Shown here: positions 42,992 to 51,866 of the stretch, in pieces
Position numbering within the stretch: position 1 is the stretch's first letter
How the letters are laid out: every line of letters begins with the position of its first letter
DNA from: Lentinula raphanica
Taxonomy: Eukaryota > Basidiomycota > Agaricomycetes > Agaricales > Omphalotaceae
DNA: 64,000 nt
Reading direction: 5' to 3'
Assembly: GCA_027919835.1 (NCBI GenBank)
Contig: JANVFP010000011.1
Location: forward strand, 930,001 to 994,000
The notes under the pieces: model-generated
Database searches by the model: none
The model's input: the letters and a program-made list of their open reading frames with translations, nothing else
Told to the model about the DNA's origin: nothing
Made by a program: the position numbers and the translations under genes

Positions 42992-44343
42992 TTTTCAGCT
43001 TTTGCATAGAGATCATTGTCTCGAAGTCTTTGCAGCACTTCTCGAACAATCTCCCTGTGTTCTTCTTTGTCATTGCCAAATATAAGAATATCATCCAAGT
43101 ACACCATTACTTTTCCTTTACGTATCAAGTCTCCGAGAATATCATTCATCATTGCCTGAAAGGTAGCTGGTGCATTGGAGAATCCAAAATACATGACTGT
43201 TGCCTCAAATAAACCCCGCTTTGTAATGAATGCTGTTTTCCATTCATCCCCTTCACGAATTCGAACATTGTTGTATCCCCAGCGTAAGTCAATCTTTGTA
43301 AAGATTGAAGCCTGGCTGAGAGAGTCTATTAAGTCTGATATTCGAGGGATTGGATAGCGATTCTTAACAGTGATATCATTGAGAGCACGATAATCCATGA
43401 CTGGTCGTAAGGAACCATCATGTTTCTTGACAAAGAAGAATGGAGCAGCAATAGGACTTTGAGATGGTCTAATATAGCCTTTCTTAAGTTCCTCATCAAT
43501 CCATTCATCCAAAGAATTCCTTTCTTTTAAAGACAGTGGATAGATTTTTGATGGTTTGGGAAGAGTAGACCCTTCCTCAAAATCAATTGGATGATCGTAT
43601 GGTTTACGTTCTGGCATCCGCTCTGATCTTTTCTTTGAGAAGACGTCACCATAATCATATAACCATGGTGGTATAAGAGATTTCCACTTAGTGGTATCCT
43701 CGTCTTCGTCAACAAATTCTTCTTCTAGATGTTTTTCATCAAACATAGCAGCAATAGTTGCTGCTTGTTTTTGCTCATCTGAATTGTGCATGTCAATCCA
43801 GTTAATGTAAGGATTATCCATGTCCTCTTCTCCTAAATTGTCCAGTGAAGATTCCCATGGTAAATCTGGTTCGAGGTGAAGCTCATCAGCTCCAGCTTCA
43901 TCAACTCGTATTTTACGGGCTCTAGATGCACATGTCTCTGAACACCTGGTGAATGCCCATTCCCCTGAATGCCAATCTATTTCTGGATTGTGTTTGTAGA
44001 GATAAGAGTATCCAATCATCATGTCCTTGTCACCTAGCTGAGTGACATATAGATACTGTATGGTTTTATGTGAACCAATTTGGACATATGCTCGAACATA
44101 CTCTTTTATCTCTCCTGCAACATTTGGCGTTCCATCCGCATTCAAAACTTGATACGGTTGTGCTATCTTATTTGTTACCAGGTGGTTTCTTTCAACATAT
44201 CTTTTGTCGATGAAATTTGTTGTTGCTCCAGAGTCAACAAGAGCCTCGGCCTGCACTTTAAAACCGTATACCCAAAGTGTTACTGAAAGTCTAAAAGATG
44301 ATTTCTTGTTACGAGCAATATTATTTAAACAAGCTTCCATCAC
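42967..44343 (-). CDS. pol: Element 3 Pol, N-terminal frame: protease and RT
   Basis: This 458-residue frame has the retropepsin motif ALVDSGATTNFID near residue 35 and an acidic linker. The RT follows, with FFVKKHDGSLR, MDYRALNDITVKNRYP, the YFGFSNAPATFQ motif and the active site VYLDDILIF near residue 420. The frame is open upstream to 44424 (TVEDNVCD) and connects to gag by a -1 shift at GGG 44425-44427. It ends by a stop 24 bases into the next frame. Gag-pol was probably one frame in the parent element, as in Tf1/sushi. Confidence 0.92.
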   Translation of the reverse strand: MMEACLNNIARNKKSSFRLSVTLWVYGFKVQAEALVDSGATTNFIDKRYVERNHLVTNKIAQPYQVLNADGTPNVAGEIKEYVRAYVQIGSHKTIQYLYVTQLGDKDMMIGYSYLYKHNPEIDWHSGEWAFTRCSETCASRARKIRVDEAGADELHLEPDLPWESSLDNLGEEDMDNPYINWIDMHNSDEQKQAATIAAMFDEKHLEEEFVDEDEDTTKWKSLIPPWLYDYGDVFSKKRSERMPERKPYDHPIDFEEGSTLPKPSKIYPLSLKERNSLDEWIDEELKKGYIRPSQSPIAAPFFFVKKHDGSLRPVMDYRALNDITVKNRYPIPRISDLIDSLSQASIFTKIDLRWGYNNVRIREGDEWKTAFITKRGLFEATVMYFGFSNAPATFQAMMNDILGDLIRKGKVMVYLDDILIFGNDKEEHREIVREVLQRLRDNDLYAKAEKCFLSRTV

Positions 44344-44417
44344 TACTTTATCTGATTTTTTATCAGTGCTGATATTGGGTACACTATTTCCTGACTGTAG
44401 ATCGCAGACATTATCCT

Positions 44418-45883
44418 CTACAGTCCCTCTGGAAAATCCGCCTTGTATTGTTGACTTCTAGCCCATCGCGATGGCTTAGAAGGTCCTGCCTGCACTTCAC
44501 CGACATGTGCAGTCGCTCCTTTTGCAGTGAGCTCAGGTAAACTAATATCAGGGGTGCTCGTGGAGTTGACATTGAGAGCATCAGCTGGGGGCGCTGGCTC
44601 TTGGCTGTCTATTTCATCAAATAATTCCATCAACCGCGCTTTGAATGATTTCTTATCACTCGGTGGTAGTTGTTTCCCTTTGTTTCCTTGACCAGATGCA
44701 GATGCAAATGATGAAGAGTTTTTATTGAAATTTGGCCTTTTGCCTTCATTTCCAGGCTTATCCCAGCAATCCACTGTATTGTGAGTCTTCGATTTTGCCT
44801 TTAAGCCCTTTCCGGCGCATATTTGGCAATATCGTTGTTTTTGCTCCTGAGAATTAACCTTTTCTGGGGTTTTGCCTTTACTCTTTTTTGCCGCATCTAT
44901 CTCCATTGCATCTGGTTCATGACTGCCATTGCCTTTAGCATTATTGCCTGTGCCAAATATTACACTTTTAGTCTTTTCTGGATGTAAGGCTTTATATGAT
45001 AAAAGGAGAAGTTCCAGATAATCTTCCCATTTAGTAGGAGTCTTTCCGGAAATTTCCAACACAACAAGTGCATTACGCAACTCTTGTGAAATAACATCAC
45101 GAAGCTTGTCGATGTGAATACTATCTTGGTAGTCCACAATACGTGCAAGAGTGCGATATTGTTCAGCATATTTGATAAAGTCCTTACTAGCCAGTGACTT
45201 GTTTGTCCAAAGATGTGTGATTTCATTTTTGCACCTTCTTTGTTATCACGGCGACCATAAATGGCATTGAGCTCATTGGCAAAGTTGTCCCAAGATCCCA
45301 GATCGTTTCCCAAACGTGTGTCATCAAAGTACTTTCTCATATAGTTTGTGGCAGGAGAACGCAACCTAGTAAGAGCGGTCACAATTCTTTGATGATCTGT
45401 CACAATGCCTAAAGATGAGCAGTATAATGCGACTTGATTCATCCAATCTTCTAAGGTCATCTTGTTGTCTGTTCCAGAGAAGGTTGGTGGGTCAGGTACT
45501 TTGGGACCTCTGAATGGGCCAGCTCCAGCATCAGCAGGAAGCTTATCAAGCTGTGCCTTATAAGCTCGTAAAAGTTCTGCCTGAGTTTCGACAATCTGTC
45601 GAAGGCTACGAACTTCATTTGTTAAGTTCTCTTGATTGGTGAAGGCTGTAGTAAAAGCCTGATTTATCCAATCAGCAAGTCCATTGACATTTCTGTTAAT
45701 ATATCCAATGGAAATGTTGGTAGTAGCCTCATGAGCATTGCGAAGGAGTCGTCCAATCTGATTTTTCTGTTCATCAGTTTGAAATCCAATTGCTGCCATA
45801 TCAATTCCTTGAGAGACAGCATCGGACCAAACTTGTCCATCATCGACTAATTCAACGACAGGGGTGAAAGGTGTGTAAGACAT
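44418..45883 (-). CDS. gag: Element 3 Gag (two overlapping frames)
   Basis: ATG at 45883. The first frame (45883-44960) holds a helical N-terminal region and the retrotrans-gag domain (WMNQVALYCSS, WDNFANELNAIYG). A -1 shift at a run of five bases at 45226-45230 leads to the second frame (about 45240-44418) with LRDVISQELRNAL, a basic linker and an elongated zinc knuckle (CQIC, then 11 residues, HNTVDC), and a low-complexity tail. The shift could be frameshifting, but it lies in the middle of the capsid-like domain, which favours an indel. Confidence 0.88.
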
Positions 45884-45980
45884 TTTTCTAGTTGTTTTGA
45901 AGTCAGATTATTTTTCAGACATAATATGAAAAAATGAATATATGAAAAAACACAAATGTTTGCCAGATTACATAAGACTA

Positions 45981-46859
45981 TCATGCTTTGGCTGCATCAG
46001 GAAGTACAATATTCAGGTCTAATAGCTCCTTGCAAATTTCAGGAAGCCTAGTATACAGACTCTGAAAATTGACTTTCCCAATTTTGGTACATATCCCTTT
46101 TATCTCTCTCCAATTTTTGTTACTCAATTGGTGTCCCCTCTTATCTAGATCCTGATATAAATCCTCTAAATCATTATACCATCCCCAAAGAGAATTTCGA
46201 TCCTGATTGGAAATTCTAAAAGCCTGTCCATTATATTCCTTGTACTCTTCCGAGTTTAACTCCCTGAAAACTGGCTCGAGACGAATTTTGGTAGCCTGCA
46301 GAACACCTTCAAACTCCTTGATACGCTTAAGGACAGCATCCTGTTTAGGATAAGTATCAAGAGGAGTGAGCTGAGAGGGTTCTTCAAGGCGTTGAGCAAG
46401 GGTCGGAATTCGTCGGAAGTGGAGATCAGAGGGAATAGGTGGAGGAGGAACATAGACAGGGTCAGGAAAGAATTTATGGGTTGGAGAGGTATCATAATCC
46501 TGAGAAGGCAGATCATGGAGCCTATTCATCAGGCGCTCTCGCTCAACGTATTTAAGATGACGTTTACGGAGCTTAGCGAGGTATTTCTTGTGAGAGATCG
46601 AGATTTGGAGGCGTTGAAGGAGAGTGAGTTTATGAGTACGCACAGGTGCGTAGACAGGGATTTTGGTATAGCAAGGACGTCCAACATGATCATACTTCTT
46701 CCGTTTGTCCTTGGGAATGGTGATACGTTCCCAAAGACCTGTCGATTTATCCATGGCCATGACAGACACATGGTTACGACGATTGGAAGGAGTATATTTC
46801 ATGGGAAAAGTGGGAATAATTTTGCAAGGCATTGTCTGGCAGAAATGGCATAAGTACAT
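45981..46859 (-). CDS. Extra ORF upstream of gag in element 3 (292 aa, unknown)
   Basis: Intact frame with ATG at 46859, on the same strand as gag, between the 5' LTR and gag, ending 98 nt before the gag ATG. The N-terminal half is strongly basic (PKDKRKKYDHVGRPC, THKLTLLQRLQISISHKK, LRKRHLKYVERERLMNRL). The middle is proline-rich (PDPVYVPPPPIP), and the C-terminal 120 residues look helical and folded (RNSLWGWYNDLEDLYQDL). Standard Ty3/Gypsy elements have only a leader here. No family was recognised; a nucleic-acid-binding role is a guess from charge. It would be translated first from the genomic RNA, so gag would need reinitiation, splicing or a separate transcript. Confidence 0.7.
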   Translation of the reverse strand: MYLCHFCQTMPCKIIPTFPMKYTPSNRRNHVSVMAMDKSTGLWERITIPKDKRKKYDHVGRPCYTKIPVYAPVRTHKLTLLQRLQISISHKKYLAKLRKRHLKYVERERLMNRLHDLPSQDYDTSPTHKFFPDPVYVPPPPIPSDLHFRRIPTLAQRLEEPSQLTPLDTYPKQDAVLKRIKEFEGVLQATKIRLEPVFRELNSEEYKEYNGQAFRISNQDRNSLWGWYNDLEDLYQDLDKRGHQLSNKNWREIKGICTKIGKVNFQSLYTRLPEICKELLDLNIVLPDAAKA

Positions 46860-47331
46860 TGTCCCTTTTCAGCAGACAAGTACAAAGAAACAAAGGGAAC
46901 CAGATGCAGTGTGCAAGTCTTGATGATCTTGATGTCAAATGGATGGGGGGATCTCTACATGTCCTCATGTAGCAAATGAGAGTGTGTTACACACTCCCTG
47001 GTTCTTGCCCAAGAGCTGGCTTGCCGTCTACTCCAGTTCAAAAAGAACCAGATCATGGCCTACCCAAAGGTACCAGTCTTGTTGTAATGAAATACAGCAA
47101 GTCCCCTTACGCCTAGGGTCCGGCAAATCAAGAACAACTGTCCCTTTCAGCAACAGTGTTCAAAGTCCAGAAGGACCAAACAAGGTGGTGATGCCCCCAC
47201 AGCCATGACAAGAAGTCAGACTGCACAACCTGCAAAAGGTCCCTGCCTGTTGCCCTTGACAGCAACAACAGGCAAGAAAGAAAAAGAAGTGTCTGTTGTC
47301 CTTGACAGCAACAACAGACACACAAGAAGCA
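46860..47331. other. 5' leader of element 3
   Basis: About 470 bp between the primer site and the extra ORF, without a convincing gene. It contains short direct repeats of TTGACAGCAACAACAG at about 47256 and 47302. Packaging signals might lie here, but none is identified. Confidence 0.5.
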
Positions 47332-47342
47332 AGATTCAAGAA
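47332..47342 (-). promoter_or_regulatory. Element 3 self-priming primer binding site
   Basis: Two nucleotides inside the 5' LTR the transcript reads TTCTTGAATCT, the exact reverse complement of the 11 nt at 47438-47448 in the LTR. These begin 33 nt after the TATAAATA box (47474-47481). This is the Tf1 arrangement, in which the folded-back 5' end of the mRNA primes synthesis. Confidence 0.75.
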
Positions 47343-47344
47343 AC

Positions 47345-47866
47345 TATCACAACTTAGAACTCACCTAGTTGTAGTTGCAAAGGTTGGGGATAGTGACAGA
47401 GTATGAGCACAAGTTGATCACAAGAGGATAAAAGATGTTCTTGAATCTGGGGGATCCCAGAGATACATGAGAGTATTTATACTACTCTAGAGTGGAGCTA
47501 CTATCTAATGATATCATAGTCCATGTCATAGTTGGAGCTACATGAAGTCATTTATGAAGTCACTATGATTCATGGTGAAGTCATCCATGAAGTCATCCTG
47601 TGGAGACTGTGGATGATTCATGGTGAAGTCATCTATGAAGTCATCTATGAAGTCATCCTGTGGATGCTTCACTTATTACATCATAAGACAACCTGTTGTA
47701 ATGTAGATATGGTGCAGAGCAAGCATGTCCCATCACTGGTTGTACAAATGAAAATATGTATGGCACAGAGATGATCAAATGATAAACTACTACTGATAAT
47801 ATGATAAGATAGAGATAGGAGATAAGATAAGTGATTAAGGTAGAGAATAGAGAGAAATCTGTGACA
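47345..47866 (-). repeat. Element 3, 5' LTR
   Basis: Identical by eye to 40162-40683. It contains the TATA box (47474-47481), the inferred transcript start at 47448 and seven TGAAGTCA repeats at 47543-47655. Confidence 0.95.
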
Positions 47867-49861
47867 CACAATCAAGATGACGGCGGGTATGGCCAAGAGC
47901 GTAGGATGCTCGATATGACTGATCAAGGTAAGCGCCCGTTCCTCTATCTGAAGCTGTATTGACATTCTGTACAGACGAAATGCGACCACCCAGAGGTTAG
48001 TATTCACGGTAATTTCCCACTTGTACTTACCGGGCTCGTAGGGACATTCCCAGTCTATCGGGGTGATGCGGAGAGTCATCGTCCTACAATCTTGCGGTTG
48101 CCAGGAGATTTTGAGCAGCACGAACAAGATGAAGTAGGCTTTTCGTGATCTGACAATCATTGAGTACTGATACACTATAACGCCGCCAGAATTCAGTTAA
48201 GGCTCGTAGATCTCGAAATCTCACCTTCAGACCTCCTACTGCCTCGTTGCGCGAATGTTATCTTCAACAGACCGGAAACAACCTCTACGGAGATGCTGGC
48301 AGTGATGCTGATGGCGATACACATGATGATAGAGATGCTAATACTGCACATTCCGGTCCAGCTTTCGGTGCAAACAGCTACTACTTTCATGAAAACTCAG
48401 CCATAAATCCCAGAGCTCGTCAGTCTCACATTATTTAATACTGACGTCGCCCTCTGACCTTGATTTCTAGGTTACCTCTCTCAAGTGCCCCTTCTTCGTG
48501 CAACAGATCTTGGTATGAGTCTCTACTCGCAATTCATCATCTAGGATCAACCTCTTACACATAATTCAGACCGAGCGCCATATACCAGGTCTTCCACCCC
48601 GAATGAAAATTTGAGCGAATCTAAACCTCGAAATCTATACAAAGCCCCTTTGAGAGCGTCTTCACGAGGTCCGGCAAGAGGTTCTTCACAAGGCCCTGCA
48701 AGAGGTTCCTCGCTAGGTCTGTTCAGAGCTCCATTAAGATCCTCTGTAGAACACTGCCTCTCTCCCACTTTGGCCTCCAGTAAGCTCTATGTTAATATCG
48801 AAGCTCTTGAGTCTGATGTGTATTATTGAAACAGAAAGTCAGGTAGCCAAGGGAAAAGTATCTCTTCCATCCCAAGCCGACGTGGATCCAACGAAGGAGA
48901 AATTCTATCCGCCTACGATGAGGAAGCTCATCAGGCGTGCGAAGAATTATGTACATATCTATTTGGTGACACAAGAGCCTTTTCCCTCTGTACAGGATCC
49001 TTGTTTCACGGAGGCTCTGGATCGTGCAGCAGCTGATTATGTAGAGACAAAATCTCATGTAGAGAAGGGTAAGATTCATCATCCTAGCGCAACCTTGCTC
49101 TTTCAATTCTCATACTAAATTGCGTAGGATATCTCGATGAACACCGAGGGAACTTAGTGAAATTGGTAAGTCCTTGTCTAACCCAGAACCTGCCAATCAC
49201 CGACAATCTGTATCCCAGCTGTATAACGATACGTCTTCCTTTCGACGGGCCATCAAGCGTAGAATACGTCCAGTGGCTGCGGCAGCTTACGGACTTCCTC
49301 TCACGCAGGTAGATTATCTGAAACTGGAGAGTAGCAACTCTGCAGACGAAGTCTTCTTAGTGCAGGATAAAGTAGAGAAACTACTGAAAGACGGAGGCTT
49401 TCTAAAGCATGGAAAAGATGACTTGGTGAATGCTTAACATCGAAATAAACCTTCTCTCTCTCTCCTAACAGTTCGTTGCAATTAGGGCAAAACTAACAAC
49501 CTGGCTAACCCTGTGTTACGCAAAGCCGTACTGGAGGCCTACTATAACGATAGCAGTGCAATTGCTCGAGAATTTCCTGAACATTTCTCTACAAGCATAC
49601 CCAGAGTCGGGCTGGCTTTTATGATGACTGTGGTGCGTACCGTTAACCTGAGCTGATCCTTTACTGATTCATCATTCAGTTGCTTAACTGTATCGAAGAA
49701 TACGAAAATGGTCCCGAGCTGACCAACAAGGATCTCTCAGCCGCTACCTACAGTGAGACTTTACATTGTATGCTGGGTCTCATCGATGCTCTCACGGCCA
49801 ACGACGTTCACTGGAACAAACTCGAGAGTAATCGTGCATCATGGGCACAGGCTGGTTGGTG
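47867..49861 (+). pseudogene. DUF6532-like gene, 3' part (interrupted by element 3)
   Basis: Reading resumes after the TSD with QDDGGYGQERRMLDMTDQ before gtaagc. Further exons follow with GT-AG borders: TFPVYRGDAESHRP, NSVKARRSRNLTFRPP and CYLQQTGNNLYGD, an Arg/Ser/Gly repeat (RASSRGPARGSSQGPARG), then the folded domain. The domain shows MRKLIRRAKNYVHIYLV, FTEALDRAAADYVE, FRRAIKRRIRPVAAAAYGL, NPVLRKAVLEAYYNDSS and VGLAFMMTVLLNCIEEYENG, with a final segment ending AQAGW. The order of helices fits DUF6532, a family of unknown function greatly expanded in agaricomycetes. The gene end lies just after 49861. Without its 5' half the gene is probably dead unless element 3 is removed. Confidence 0.65.
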
Positions 49862-50400
49862 AGTGTTGATATCAATCCCTCTTGTTGTCGCCATTGATGT
49901 TCTGATTGTTCTCGAGTAAATTGGCTGGTATGTGAAGGAACCAAGAAGTAGGCAAAAATTCAGGCGACGCTCTCAATACGTTTCAACAATCTCATTCTTT
50001 ACCGTAGAGCAATTCGATATGAATACTTTGCTCATTGTACATAGAAAAACAAATCATCTGTCATTGTCCTGGCACTTTGCCTCTTTCCGCAGAGCTTTGG
50101 CAGCTCGGATTCTTCGTTTTAGCGTTTCTTGAGGCAAGTGTCATGATCCAATACATCTTTTTTGGTGGTTGGATAAACCCCGACCTTGGTCAAAGGACTT
50201 CTGCATGTTTGACAAGCAGCTTTGGGCATTATGTAGATAGATGTAGTCGAAGGTTGAAGGCGTTACACCGTATACACGATCTTGGCACGATCAGTTGTAA
50301 CGGAGACGAGCGTTAAAGTACTGGCCTCAGTAGCTTACATAACTATCATATTCACTATTCGTATTGAAGCGCCCAAGATGTGACTGAACTTACTTTCGCC

Positions 50401-51363
50401 ATGCCATCTCAAAAGCGAACAAGCAAGCAACCCAGAAAAGACTCAAGCTCTTCAAAAGGAACCTTGAATATCTGTTCAAGATGACTCTCAACATCCCAAG
50501 CCCAAAGAACCCATCATCTTAAGCTCAAGCTCGGACGAGTCTTCTTCTGCTGGATCTCAAGTCTCTCCTCGTACGACGCATACTGAACCTGCACTAGAAA
50601 ATTGGAAACGCTAAATATGACATGTAACTTTCCCGACTCTAATGTACTTGCTTTGCAATTGCTGATGCTTGTGAGTAGAAATTGGCGCATAGATCCCATG
50701 GACAAAATCGGCAGTTGGGCGGTCTGCTCTATCAGCGCGTTTCTCAACATTCCAGCCATCGACGCAACCGAGTTCGAGTCGCTCAATGCCAATTACGAGT
50801 ACGGTACGTTATTCTTGCATTACATTCTACCGTCTACGGATCTAATTCTTATCACAGGCCCGACGACATGGATCAATCCTGAAAGCGCTTGTAGTTCAAG
50901 CACAAGCTATCGAAGAGTTGAAGAAGAATGCGGGTGTCGCCATCAGAGCAACTGATTGGTGGCCTTTACGACCAATGGCAAGTCAGGAAAGACAATATAG
51001 AGATCGGTCTGTTTACAGGCGTACTCCTCTTCATCGTGCGTTGTTACTTCATTCAATTACTCTTTCTTTCTCTGAGTTTCACAGGTCTTTTATGCAATCT
51101 TTCCTCGATTGGTTCTGCCACGACTATCGAAAGAACTCGATAGCGGCCTATTCTGCTATACAAGTACGTCCCGTTATTCAAAAAGTCACACTTATTCTTA
51201 ACCCTACTCTTGTTAGGCCCGGTTTGAACTTTCTGCAGTCGAGAAGTGGAACATACAGGACGCGCATCTCGGTTATCAAGTCTTTTCGACGAAATTGTAG
51301 ACTTTTTTTTGAAGATTTCCGTGAAGATTTCCGTGAAGACGAGCAGGCGGTTTGGAACAAGTA
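50401..51363 (+). CDS. Unrecognised multi-exon gene (frame breaks present)
   Basis: ATG at 50401 opens a Ser/Lys-rich leader. Further coding-like stretches are PIILSSSSDESSSAGS, MDKIGSWAVCSISAFLNIPA followed by EFESLNANYEYG (before gtacgt at 50804), VVQAQAIEELKKNAGVAIRA, GGLYDQWQVRKDNIEIGLF, and FLDWFCHDYRKNSIAAYSAI joined over an intron to RFELSAVEKWNIQDAHLGY. The reading needs at least two frame changes not explained by introns, so it is a pseudogene or has indels. A helical, coiled-coil-prone protein; no family recognised. Confidence 0.35.
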
Positions 51364-51866
51364 GTTGCTCCTATCAGGTCATTTCGTGTCACTTATTCTT
51401 CTTCAGGACTATCTTCAAGCATAAAGATGACTCGCCGGCTACCATGTTAATCGCTCGCGCGCAAAGCAAGAAAGGAACGGAATGCAAAAACTCCGGCAAC
51501 TGGTAGTGGTTGAGTACACTGTTTCTTTGTTATGCTTTGTTATGTTTTCGTTCGCTGTGCACTGCTACGCTTGCTATCGATACCTTTGTCCTGCTTTATG
51601 CGCTCTGTTGTATTCGACGCTTACTTATGCTATGCTATTTTATTTCATCAAACGTATCGAATGAACATTCAGAGATGTAAGAATAAAGGGTACCCTAGTA
51701 GGACTTGTCATCGATGTAATCACTCGTAAGGTCCAGCCTCCCAAGATTCTTCCTCTTCAAAACCAGTTCAAAACCAACAATTTGAAAATAAGCGCCGGAT
51801 GAATGAGGTATACAATTGAGGGTCCTGGGATCACCTTCCTTTTTGAGCCTTTTGTTGAGACCGGCC
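51364..51866. other. Region without a recognised gene
   Basis: Pyrimidine-rich stretch near 51510-51650. Nothing convincingly coding. It probably holds the promoter of the next gene. Confidence 0.35.

Larger units (their letters stand above)
40162..47866 (-). mobile_element. Element 3: Tf1/sushi-type chromodomain Ty3/Gypsy retrotransposon
   Basis: LTRs of 522 bp (40162-40683 and 47345-47866, offset 7183) appear identical. The TSD cacaa is at 40157-40161 and 47867-47871. Minus-strand order: LTR, self-complementary primer site, extra ORF, gag, protease-RT-RNase H-integrase-chromodomain, polypurine tract, LTR. It sits in an exon of a plus-strand host gene. Three -1 frame breaks interrupt gag-pol, although the LTRs point to a very recent insertion. 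Confidence 0.96.

Noticed and set aside
39956..48390. A minus-strand membrane protein whose frame also continues across element 3 (AIPAVILIV then TIWFFCVS)
   Set aside because: The complementary plus strand is hydrophilic, has splice donors and acceptors at the right phases on both sides and leads into the DUF6532-like domain. The hydrophobic minus reading is its shadow.
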